DNA from: Acidobacteriota bacterium
GTDB taxonomy: Bacteria; Acidobacteriota; Terriglobia; 20CM-2-55-15
Assembly: GCA_003223895.1 (NCBI GenBank)
Contig: QHXD01000090.1
Span: 2,022-15,913 of the forward strand
DNA length: 13,892 bases
Direction of reading: 5' to 3'
Shown here: one piece after another, positions 1 to 6,862 of the stretch
How positions within the stretch are numbered: position 1 is the stretch's first letter
Layout of the letters: each line of letters opens with the position of its first letter
Translations under genes and position numbers: made by a program
Notes under the pieces: generated by a model
Told to the model about the DNA's origin: nothing
What the model saw: only the letters and a program-made list of their open reading frames with translations
Databases searched by the model: none

Positions 1-1114
1 TCGGCTGCGACCTCGAAAACAAATATTCGGCCGCGCCTCCGCCAAGGTTTCGGCCGTTCGGCGACGGAAAGAATGTGTCGATAAGCGGCGGTATGGCCGG
101 ATGCAAAGTCACGCGGGGACGCCCTGGAAGGATGCCTTGCCGGGCATTCTCGTCCGGCACGGAAGTCAGGCCGGTGATGCCGAGCCTCTCAATCAAGCCT
201 TCGTAGGCTCCAAAGAAAAATGTCTTGTCGCGACGAATGGGGCCGCCGACCGTTGCGCCGAACTGGTTCCGCTTGAATGGCGGTATCGGATTGCTGAGCG
301 GGTCGAAGAAGTTCTTGGCGTCAAGCGCGGAGTTCCGAAGAAATTCAAAAGCGGAGCCGTGAATTGTGTTCTCGCCCGAACGCGTCACGGCATTGATGAC
401 GCCTCCGGCAGACCTGCCGAATTCGGCCGAATACGCATTTGTCAGGACCTGAAATTCAAGTACTGCCTCCACACCAAGCAGGACACCGCCCACAGAACCG
501 GGCGTCTTGTTGTACACATTGTTGATGTCGGTGCCGTCCAGGAGAAAGTTGTTCTGCTCCGGGCGAGCGCCATTGATGGAAATCTTTGGCGTCCGGCCTC
601 CGACAACATCGTTTCCAGCAGCGAGCGCTGCCGTCACGCCGGGCTGAAGCAGCGCGAGCTGTTGAAAGGACCGGCCGTTGAGCGGCAGATCCCGAATTTG
701 CTTGTCGGTGACGAGACCGCTCATGGCAGCGGATGTGAGATTGATCGGATTCGCATCCGCGACAACAGCGACTTCCGTGCTTAGTTGCCCGACTTCGAGT
801 TTGACATCAACGACGGCATTCTGACCGACAGCCAGCCGAATACCCCGGCGCACAACCGACGCGAATCCTTGAAGCGATACCTGAATCTCGTACTCGCCGG
901 ACTGCAGCAGCGGTACCAGGTATCTTCCTCTTTCATCGCTGAGCAACTCCGTAGTCGTTCCGGTGCCGGAGTTCTTCACCGTAATCGACGCACCCGGAAG
1001 CACCGCTCCGGTCGCGTCGCTGATGGTTCCCTGAACACTCGCTCCGACGGTCTGTGCGTAACCCGCGCCACCCATCAAGGCGAATACTACAAACACGCTC
1101 ACCCACCTCTTCAT
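1..1114 (-). CDS. TonB-dependent receptor, Oar-like, N-terminal part (runs off left edge)
   Basis: Reading the minus strand from the ATG at 1114 gives 371 uninterrupted codons to the window edge, so the C-terminal barrel lies outside. Residues 1-20 are a Sec signal peptide ending in GYA before Gln. Residues 24-110 form a carboxypeptidase-regulatory-like beta sandwich (GTISDATGAVLPGASITV; later GRYLVPLLQSGEYEIQV). Residues 133-265 are the plug, with DLPLNGRSFQQL, NNFLLDGTDIN, EFGRSAGGVINAVTRSG and the start of the barrel (FEFLRNSALDAKNFF). GGAGG sits 8 nt upstream of the ATG. The protein would sit in the outer membrane and import a substrate with TonB-ExbBD energy; the substrate is unknown. 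It is third in a probable minus-strand series after the amidohydrolase and the secreted protein, separated from them by 108 nt that include a hairpin repeat. Confidence 0.93.
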   Translation of the reverse strand, partial: MKRWVSVFVVFALMGGAGYAQTVGASVQGTISDATGAVLPGASITVKNSGTGTTTELLSDERGRYLVPLLQSGEYEIQVSLQGFASVVRRGIRLAVGQNAVVDVKLEVGQLSTEVAVVADANPINLTSAAMSGLVTDKQIRDLPLNGRSFQQLALLQPGVTAALAAGNDVVGGRTPKISINGARPEQNNFLLDGTDINNVYNKTPGSVGGVLLGVEAVLEFQVLTNAYSAEFGRSAGGVINAVTRSGENTIHGSAFEFLRNSALDAKNFFDPLSNPIPPFKRNQFGATVGGPIRRDKTFFFGAYEGLIERLGITGLTSVPDENARQGILPGRPRVTLHPAIPPLIDTFFPSPNGRNLGGGAAEYLFSRSQP

Positions 1115-1129
1115 GGCTTTATCCTCCCT

Positions 1130-1164
1130 CACTGTAGCGGCGGTCATACACCGCCGCTACAGTG
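1130..1164. repeat. Palindromic repeat family A, copy 1
   Basis: Perfect 15-bp arms (CACTGTAGCGGCGGT and its complement) surround a 5-nt loop (CATAC). The repeat lies 16 nt upstream of the receptor start and just beyond its ribosome-binding site. There is no T-run on either strand, so an intrinsic terminator is unlikely. A near-identical hairpin occurs at 10835-10868, which marks this as a dispersed REP-like element rather than a local operator. Confidence 0.85.
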
Positions 1165-1222
1165 GAGTGCTACTAATCTGATTTTTCCAGGAGTCTATCG
1201 GCTGTGCGATGCCGTGAGCAAC

Positions 1223-1987
1223 TTATTTACCTGGCAGATGCTCCAGGTCACGGTTGTTTTCCAGGCAGATGAATTCCATCAGTTCTGTACCGGTCGCCAA
1301 ACGCGCTTCTTCGGTAACCGTCCATGGCCTGGTGTAAGCCTTGGGGTCATCGATCGTGATTTGAATATCCATATGCCCAAAATCTTTCCGCCGGAAACGT
1401 TCGATGACATGCAACGCATCGGTGGACGGTTTACCTAACTGATCGAGCCAGGCCTTTCCATTGAAACCTTTGGTGTCGACCACCAGCGTGTCGCCTTCCC
1501 ACTTACCAGTCGAATAACCCATCCAGGTGGGAGGGTAGTCCTGGACCAGTTCACGGCCATCGACGAAGATCTGTCGAAAGAGCGTGAAGGCCTCATACAG
1601 AATGGCCACAAATCCGGGCGTCTGAATAATCTTCCACGGCGCTGGAGCCGCGGTAATCCTGGGGACAGACTGGGGCAGGCAGTGGGCGGGTGGATCCTCT
1701 CTCGAATGCGATCCGTCTTTGCGTTCATCGTAGAGCGCCTTCGCCCAAGGCTGGAACGGGACGTCCTCCGGTCTCAGGTCGAGCGCGAGGTTCGCCACAT
1801 ACCCGGGTTTGGTTTCCCAGATGCCGGAGAGGTCCGGCTTGCCGTCGGGCAACCGTGGCGCCGGCGCCGACAGATTCGGTTTGCCGTCGGGCATGCGAGG
1901 GATCGCTGGGGAAGGGACCTTCGTCCACTGCGCCCAGACGGGCGTACACATCAGAAAGACAGTTGCCAACCTCACTAACGTTTTCAC
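1223..1987 (-). CDS. Secreted protein of unknown function with PDLSGIW motif
   Basis: 254 residues from a GTG start at 1987. Residues 1-19 are a Sec signal peptide (hydrophobic LATVFLMCTPVWA, then Gln-Trp). Conserved-looking blocks are PDLSGIW (51-57), PPAHCLPQSVPR (99-110), YEAFTLFRQIFVDGREL (131-147), YPPTWMGYSTGKWEGDTLVV (151-170) and ERFRRKDFGHMDIQ (196-209). I recognise this as a type of exported protein frequent in Acidobacteria, but know no function or reliable family name. A ten-residue unit, R(M/L)PDGKP(N/D)LS, is tandemly duplicated at 31-40 and 45-54. The stop of the upstream amidohydrolase is only 8 nt away and overlaps this gene's ribosome-binding site, so the two are almost certainly co-transcribed and coupled. 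An enzymatic or substrate-binding role next to the amidohydrolase is a guess. Confidence 0.88.
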   Translation of the reverse strand: MKTLVRLATVFLMCTPVWAQWTKVPSPAIPRMPDGKPNLSAPAPRLPDGKPDLSGIWETKPGYVANLALDLRPEDVPFQPWAKALYDERKDGSHSREDPPAHCLPQSVPRITAAPAPWKIIQTPGFVAILYEAFTLFRQIFVDGRELVQDYPPTWMGYSTGKWEGDTLVVDTKGFNGKAWLDQLGKPSTDALHVIERFRRKDFGHMDIQITIDDPKAYTRPWTVTEEARLATGTELMEFICLENNRDLEHLPGK

Positions 1988-1991
1988 AGGA

Positions 1992-1997
1992 CCTCCT
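1992..1997 (-). promoter_or_regulatory. Ribosome-binding site fixing the GTG start of the secreted protein
   Basis: On the minus strand AGGAGG begins inside the TAG stop of the amidohydrolase and lies 4 nt before the GTG at 1987. No ATG is available nearby, and this GTG begins an intact signal peptide, so it is the likely start. Overlap of stop codon and Shine-Dalgarno indicates translational coupling. Confidence 0.75.
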
Positions 1998-3024
1998 ATG
2001 CGTACTTCGGCAAAAACTTGAGGGCGTTGTCGCGATACACGCCCTGAAGTTCGGTGGGGGTAAGACCGCTGGTTTGCATTCCGTTAGCGGTTGCGCCGAC
2101 ATTTCCGAATGGGAAATCGGAACCGAACACGATGTGCGACGGAGGTACCAGCAGCTTCAAGGACTGTATCTGGACGGGATTGGCTGATCCTGCCGTATCG
2201 TAATAGAAACGTCTTACATGGTACAGCCTGGAGTTGACGTCCGGAGTCTTCGAAAGACCATCTGCAGTCACCTGATTTCCAAGAAAGCGCTGCGCGATGG
2301 AGACGAGAGTGCCGCCGGCATGAGAGAAGATGAACTTGATATTCGGGCATCGCGTGGCGGTGTTGCTCACAATCAGGCTCATGATGATGCGGGTCGTGTC
2401 GGTCGGGTATTCCAGCGTCTGGGCACTGACGCCCGTGATCGGATTTTTACAGCAGGCCGCTTCCAGCGGGTGAGTATAAACAACTGCATTGCGCCGATTC
2501 AGTTCATCGAAGATGGGATCGAAGGTTTTGTCGCCCAGCCACTTGTTATCGTAGCTTGTCAGGAACGCGACGCCGTCGGCCTTGAGCGTATCGTATGCAT
2601 ACTCGATTTCTTTGAGGCAACCTTCGACATCGGGCATCGGTAACGCGGCGAATAGCCCGAACCGGCCTTTGTAATCCCCGACTGTTTTGGCTGCAAATTC
2701 ATTCAGATCCCGCGCGCCAGCGCGTGCCTCGTTGACGTCTCCAAACCATACGGCGGGCGCTGTGGGGGAAAGCATGGCAGTCGCTACGCCAGCCTTGTCC
2801 ATCTCCTCTATGTTTCTGTTGGGCGTGTAGTTCCTGAATGTGTTGGCTACCTGTGCCGCGACCGGAACGGAGTTCTTACGAGCCAACAGTTCCAGGTAAG
2901 CCGGAGACGAAAAGTGCTGGTGAACATCGATCCGGCGCGCTGCGACTCCCGGCGTCTGTGCCAAAGTGGTCACGCCAAGGGCCGCTAATCCGGTCAGGAA
3001 CTCGCGCCGCTTCATACCATTCAT
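1996..3024 (-). CDS. Tat-exported amidohydrolase (amidohydrolase_2 / ACMSD-like)
   Basis: 342 residues. The N-terminus MNGMKRREFLTGLAALG is a twin-arginine-type leader, with cleavage likely near residue 29. The rest matches the amidohydrolase_2 TIM-barrel family, which includes ACMSD and gamma-resorcylate decarboxylase: HxH on strand 1 (H35, H37 in DVHQHF), H185 (VYTHP), H235 (FSHAGG) and the catalytic aspartate D303 (FGSDFPFGN). All expected metal ligands are present. Members decarboxylate or hydrolyse aromatic and lactone compounds; the substrate here is unknown. AGGAGG lies 6 nt before the first ATG, favouring 3024 over the internal Met4. A perfect TTGACA lies upstream. It is the first gene of the minus-strand group with the secreted protein and possibly the receptor. 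A periplasmic location is unusual for catabolic members but common in Acidobacteria. Confidence 0.9.
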   Translation of the reverse strand: MNGMKRREFLTGLAALGVTTLAQTPGVAARRIDVHQHFSSPAYLELLARKNSVPVAAQVANTFRNYTPNRNIEEMDKAGVATAMLSPTAPAVWFGDVNEARAGARDLNEFAAKTVGDYKGRFGLFAALPMPDVEGCLKEIEYAYDTLKADGVAFLTSYDNKWLGDKTFDPIFDELNRRNAVVYTHPLEAACCKNPITGVSAQTLEYPTDTTRIIMSLIVSNTATRCPNIKFIFSHAGGTLVSIAQRFLGNQVTADGLSKTPDVNSRLYHVRRFYYDTAGSANPVQIQSLKLLVPPSHIVFGSDFPFGNVGATANGMQTSGLTPTELQGVYRDNALKFLPKYA

Positions 3025-3052
3025 AAGCGCCCTCCTAAAGTTTTCCCGGGGA

Positions 3053-3082
3053 ACGCTACGCGGTCCGACTCTTGATTGTCAA
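3053..3082 (-). promoter_or_regulatory. Candidate sigma-70 promoter of the amidohydrolase group
   Basis: On the minus strand a perfect TTGACA (3082-3077) is followed after 18 nt by TAGCGT (3058-3053), a weak -10 with 3 of 6 matches. Transcription would begin about 20 nt before the ATG at 3024, leaving room for the AGGAGG site. Confidence 0.45.
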
Positions 3083-3097
3083 TAGTCGTCATTCGGA

Positions 3098-3174
3098 AAA
3101 CGCGGGCTAAAGCCCGCGACTACATTCAGGCCGACATTGATCCCAAATGTAGTCGCGGGCTTTAGCCCGCGTTT
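3098..3174. repeat. Long inverted repeat family B, 29-bp perfect arms
   Basis: The left arm 3098-3126 and right arm 3146-3174 are exact reverse complements, separated by a 19-nt loop. Each arm contains its own palindrome, CGCGGGCTAAAGCCCGCG. The repeat lies between the two divergent candidate promoters, so it is not simply a 3' terminator. A diverged single arm (about 22 of 24 bases) occurs in the loop of the repeat at 13227-13337. Confidence 0.9.
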
Positions 3175-3195
3175 GCCCTGTTCCCCCAAAACCTT

Positions 3196-3224
3196 TTGAC
3201 TGACCCGCTTATGCGCTGTATCGT
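3196..3224 (+). promoter_or_regulatory. Candidate sigma-70 promoter of the TonB-dependent receptor
   Basis: TTGACT (3196-3201, 5 of 6 matches) and TATCGT (3219-3224, 4 of 6) are 17 nt apart. The implied leader is about 60 nt and contains the run of nine G residues and the GGAGGG ribosome-binding site. It lies just outside the family B repeat. Confidence 0.45.
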
Positions 3225-3265
3225 CGCACTACCTTTTCCGCGACAACCAGGAACCAGACGGAAAA

Positions 3266-3274
3266 GGGGGGGGG
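3266..3274 (+). repeat. G9 homopolymer in the receptor 5' leader
   Basis: AAAA is followed by nine consecutive G residues, 16 nt before the start codon and 5 nt before the GGAGGG ribosome-binding site. Long G tracts are slippage-prone, and in leaders of surface proteins they can alter expression. That role here is only a possibility; the tract could also be a sequencing artefact. Confidence 0.7.
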
Positions 3275-3290
3275 ATAGTGGAGGGAACTG

Positions 3291-6200
3291 ATGAATCATA
3301 GAGCGAGATGTGTGTTCGGTGTTTCGCTGGTTCTGGCGTTCGGATGTGCGCTGGTGTGGGCACAAGGAACCGCACAAATCAGCGGTACGGTAGTAGACGC
3401 AAGCGGAGCCCGGTTGCCGGGCGCGGAAGTGACGGCAACGCAAACGGCCACAGGCCTGGTCCGGACTGTCGTTAGTAATGAGACCGGGTCCTATGCGCTG
3501 CCGAGTCTGCCGACCGGTCCATACAAGTTGGAAGTGTCGCTGCCCGGTTTCCGGACCTTCGTCCAGACCGGTATCGTTCTGGAAGTCAAGGGAAGCCCGG
3601 TATTCAACGTGACGCTTGACGTGGGCCAGGTCACGCAGACCGTGGAAGTGCAGGCCAACGCCGCGCTGGTTGAGACGCGGAACGTCGGCGTGGGCCAGCT
3701 CATGGAGACCAGGCAGATCCTGGAACTGCCGCTGAACGGACGCAACGTCACGGACTTGATCACCCTGTCGGGCGCAGCAACAACCCCGCCGGACGGGTCC
3801 TCATCACGCAGCATGTCGGGCCAGCAAAACATTCGCGTGGCAGGCGGGCTGTCCGGCAGTATTCGCTATGGACTCGACGGCGCATTGCATTCCAACCCTT
3901 ATGACAACCTGAGTCTTCCGCTGCCGTTCCCGGATGCGTTGCAGGAGTTCAAGGTGGAAACCAGCGCGCTGTCCGCCTCGGCAGGCGGCGCCTCGGGCGC
4001 GCAGGCCAGTGCGGTGACGAAGTCGGGAACTAACGAGTTCCACGGCGATTTGTTCGAGTTTGTACGCAACGATCTGTTCAACGCCACTGCATATTTCGCC
4101 GCTGTAAACCCCCAAACGCATGAGAAGGTACACAGCACGTTAAAACGGCATCAATTTGGTGGAACTGCTGGCGGACCGATCGTGAAGAATAAACTGTTCT
4201 TCTTTGGCGGTTATCAGGGCACTACGATTCGCCAGGATCCAGCCGACACCCAGGCCTTCGTTCCGACCCCGGCGATGATGGCCGGCGACTTTACGGCGAT
4301 CACCTCCCCGGCATGCGGGCGAGCCGTAACGCTGAGGGCAACCGACGGTGTCGACGGAACTCCGACAGGTTTCGCCAACAACCGAATCAATCCGGCGCTT
4401 TTCAATCCGGTAGCCGTAAATCTGACCAAGCGCCTTCCGGCGGCGCAAAACGATTGCGGTCTGGTGACCTATGGCACTCCTAACAAGGAAAACGACAAGC
4501 AGGTCATCGGCAGGGTGGATTACCAGCTCAATCCGAAACATTCCATCATGGGGCGGGTACTGTTCACCAACCTCGACCGGCCGGTACCATACGAGTTGAC
4601 TCCAGACAACGTGCTGACGGTTAGCCGGGGCGGCCGAACCGAACGGGCTTCGTCCTATGCGATCGGTGACACCTGGCTCGTCGGCCCGCTGACGGTGGCG
4701 TCGGTCCGTCTGGCGGCCAACTACACCGATGTCCAGCGGCTCGGCGCCCAAATGTTCAACATGGCAGACCTCGGCGTAAAGAACTTTTATACGGGATACC
4801 AGCCGAAGTATTCAACGACCAATGTGACCAACGGCTTCAATCTCGGCGGTGGAACCGAGAACGATTCCAGTCTCAGGACATTCTCTTCATCGCTTAACGC
4901 GGACGTGAGCCTGACGCGCGGGACACATCAATTCGGAGTGGGCGGGTCGCTCATATTCTGGGATTCCAACAGCCTGGGAAACGTGTTTTCCCCGGGTGTG
5001 TTTACTTTCAACGGAACGCGGACCGGATTGGGGCTGGCGGATTTTCTGACCGGACGGATGACGACATTCCGTCAAGCAAGCCCGAATTTCAACCGCGCCA
5101 GGAAGTACTCGCCGGCTCTTTACATCACCGATTCCTGGAAGACGACGCGGAAGCTGACGCTCAATTATGGTGTCCGCTGGGATCCCGACGTCCCGGAGAT
5201 TCTGAAGGCGGGTTCGGTCCAGGACTTCAGCGAGGCGCGCCGCGCGGCTGGAATCCAGAGCACCGTATATAAGAACGCGCCGCTCGGTTTCTACTATCCG
5301 GGCGATCCCGGCCACCCGGGAAAACGGGGCCGCGAAATCAACTGGTGGACCTTCGCGCCGCGGCTCGGGTTTGCATACGATTTGAAAGGGGACGGCAAAA
5401 CCTCCGTGCGCGGTTCCGCCGGCATTGGATACGACTCCCTCAACATTCAGGCGCACCTGTGGACGTCCATCTCGCCGCCGTTCAACTATGACGTGACCGT
5501 TCAAAACCCGATGTATGACGATCCATGGGCCGTTTATCCCGGCGGGAACCCGTTCCCTGCGGTCTACGGCACCAATGCCAGGTACACCCCGTTCGGCGGC
5601 TACACGGTGATGCCGTACCACCTGGATCCGTCTCAGGCTCAGAGCTGGAATCTGTCGCTCCAGCGCCAGCTGGGCAACGACTTCATCGTTTCCGCCAGCT
5701 ATCTCGGCAACCACGTGGTCCACATGCTCATGACGGCGCCGTTGAATCCGGGAATTTACTTCCCGGGGAACGCGGATGCCAGTGGCCGGTGTTTCGCGCA
5801 GGGCTATACGTTCACGACGACACCCAACGCTGTCTGCTCCGCAAATAACAATGTGGACAGCCGCCGGATCCTGTCGCTGGTTGACTTCCAGAAGACCGGG
5901 CGGCTGGTCGGGGCTCTCGCTGAATACCAGAGCGTCGGTAAGATGAGCTACCACGGCATGCTTCTGGACATGCGGAAGCGCGCCTCCCGGGGCGTCACGC
6001 TTAGTGCGAACTACACATGGTCCCATTGTCTCTCTTCGGACGAGGACACGTTGAATGGAAACCTGTACGATTCGTTGAACACTTACATCTTCGTCAACGA
6101 TCGCGATCGCGGCATCACGAACTGCACCTCCGACCGCCGTCACCTCGCAAATCTGACGGCGGTGGCCCAAATGCCGCGGTTTACCAACAACACGCTGCGA

Positions 6201-6680
6201 CTGGTGGCTTCGGGCTGGCAACTGGCGCCGATCTATCGGATCAGCTCCGGAAGACCGCTGTCGATCCTTGCCGGCCCCGGCGTGGACTCGGCGCGCAACG
6301 GCACGGCTTCGGCCAGTCAACCGGCTGATCAGGTCCTTGCCAACGTGTACGGCGATACGTCGGGCCGTCCTGGAACCAATTGGTTCAACATAGCCGCGTT
6401 CGCGGCGCCGCCCACGGGCAGGCTGGGAAACATGAAACCGCGAACGGTCTACGGTCCGAAGGCGTGGTCTTTCGACGTGGCGCTGTCCCGCGGCTTCCAG
6501 CTCCGGGAAATGCAGCGGCTGGATTTCCGCGTGGAAGCTTACAATCTAACGAACAGCTTCCGGCCGGATTACAGTATGCAGACCGGGCTGAACACGTCCC
6601 AGAACAACCAGCTGTTCGGTGTTATCCGCGCGGCACAGGATCCGAGGATCCTGCAGTTCGCTTTGAAGTACGTGTTCTAA
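3291..6680 (+). CDS. TonB-dependent receptor, Oar-like, full length
   Basis: 1129 residues. A Sec signal peptide (1-24, ending LVWA before Gln) precedes a carboxypeptidase-regulatory-like domain (28-112; ISGTVVDASGARLPGAEVTA). A plug follows at about 135-250 (LELPLNGRNVTDLITLSG, IRYGLDGALHSNPYDN, SGAQASAVTKSGTNEFHGDL), then a large beta barrel to the C-terminal Phe (ILQFALKYVF), the usual barrel assembly signal. No TonB box is obvious by eye. GGAGGG lies 5 nt before the ATG. The gene ends in tandem TAA TAA stops, and the next repeat begins within the second one. It is divergent from the amidohydrolase group, whose third gene is a second receptor of the same family; the two are paralogues rather than a recent duplication. 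It should act as an energy-coupled outer-membrane importer of an unknown, possibly oligomeric, substrate. Confidence 0.95.
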   Translation: MNHRARCVFGVSLVLAFGCALVWAQGTAQISGTVVDASGARLPGAEVTATQTATGLVRTVVSNETGSYALPSLPTGPYKLEVSLPGFRTFVQTGIVLEVKGSPVFNVTLDVGQVTQTVEVQANAALVETRNVGVGQLMETRQILELPLNGRNVTDLITLSGAATTPPDGSSSRSMSGQQNIRVAGGLSGSIRYGLDGALHSNPYDNLSLPLPFPDALQEFKVETSALSASAGGASGAQASAVTKSGTNEFHGDLFEFVRNDLFNATAYFAAVNPQTHEKVHSTLKRHQFGGTAGGPIVKNKLFFFGGYQGTTIRQDPADTQAFVPTPAMMAGDFTAITSPACGRAVTLRATDGVDGTPTGFANNRINPALFNPVAVNLTKRLPAAQNDCGLVTYGTPNKENDKQVIGRVDYQLNPKHSIMGRVLFTNLDRPVPYELTPDNVLTVSRGGRTERASSYAIGDTWLVGPLTVASVRLAANYTDVQRLGAQMFNMADLGVKNFYTGYQPKYSTTNVTNGFNLGGGTENDSSLRTFSSSLNADVSLTRGTHQFGVGGSLIFWDSNSLGNVFSPGVFTFNGTRTGLGLADFLTGRMTTFRQASPNFNRARKYSPALYITDSWKTTRKLTLNYGVRWDPDVPEILKAGSVQDFSEARRAAGIQSTVYKNAPLGFYYPGDPGHPGKRGREINWWTFAPRLGFAYDLKGDGKTSVRGSAGIGYDSLNIQAHLWTSISPPFNYDVTVQNPMYDDPWAVYPGGNPFPAVYGTNARYTPFGGYTVMPYHLDPSQAQSWNLSLQRQLGNDFIVSASYLGNHVVHMLMTAPLNPGIYFPGNADASGRCFAQGYTFTTTPNAVCSANNNVDSRRILSLVDFQKTGRLVGALAEYQSVGKMSYHGMLLDMRKRASRGVTLSANYTWSHCLSSDEDTLNGNLYDSLNTYIFVNDRDRGITNCTSDRRHLANLTAVAQMPRFTNNTLRLVASGWQLAPIYRISSGRPLSILAGPGVDSARNGTASASQPADQVLANVYGDTSGRPGTNWFNIAAFAAPPTGRLGNMKPRTVYGPKAWSFDVALSRGFQLREMQRLDFRVEAYNLTNSFRPDYSMQTGLNTSQNNQLFGVIRAAQDPRILQFALKYVF

Positions 6681-6682
6681 TA

Positions 6683-6827
6683 AAACACAAAGACACACGG
6701 GAAAAAGAATTAGCCGCTAATTACGCGGATTACGCGAGTGGGGCGCATCAAGAATCGTTTTTTGCGGCCCATTCGCGTAATCCGCGTAATTCGCGGCTAA
6801 TTCTTTTTCCCGTGTGTCTTTGTGTTT
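6683..6827. repeat. Long hairpin repeat family C, 64-nt arms
   Basis: The arms 6683-6746 and 6764-6827 are reverse complements at 61 of 64 positions, with a 17-nt loop. The outer part of each arm reads AAACACAAAGACACACGGG; the inner part is built of TTACGCG-type steps. It starts at the end of the receptor's tandem stops and finishes 35 nt before the VOC gene. The outer module is shared with the repeat at 13227-13337. There is no T-run, so any termination role would be incidental. Confidence 0.9.
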
Positions 6828-6854
6828 ATAAAGCCCGCTCACCCGCTGTATGAT
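6826..6854 (+). promoter_or_regulatory. Candidate promoter of the VOC gene, implying a leaderless mRNA
   Basis: TATGAT (6849-6854, 5 of 6 matches) is preceded at 17 nt by TTATAA (6826-6831, 4 of 6), which touches the outer end of the family C repeat. The start site would fall about 2 nt before the ATG at 6863. No Shine-Dalgarno sequence precedes that ATG, which fits a leaderless transcript. Confidence 0.35.
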
Positions 6855-6862
6855 CTCCGTTC

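Noticed and set aside
101..1438. Two adjacent plus-strand open frames (227 and 217 codons)
   Set aside because: The minus strand of the first 1114 bases encodes an unmistakable receptor N-terminus, and the rest overlaps the secreted protein. The plus-strand products have no domain features.
4887..6320. 477-codon open frame antisense to the TonB-dependent receptor
   Set aside because: Composition is Arg/Val/His-rich with no fold signature, and it lies wholly within a well-supported receptor gene. It is a consequence of high-GC codon usage on the other strand.
6683..6827. Intrinsic terminator of the TonB-dependent receptor
   Set aside because: The stem is far longer than typical, no U-tract follows, and its outer module recurs at another locus, so a repeat insertion explains it better.
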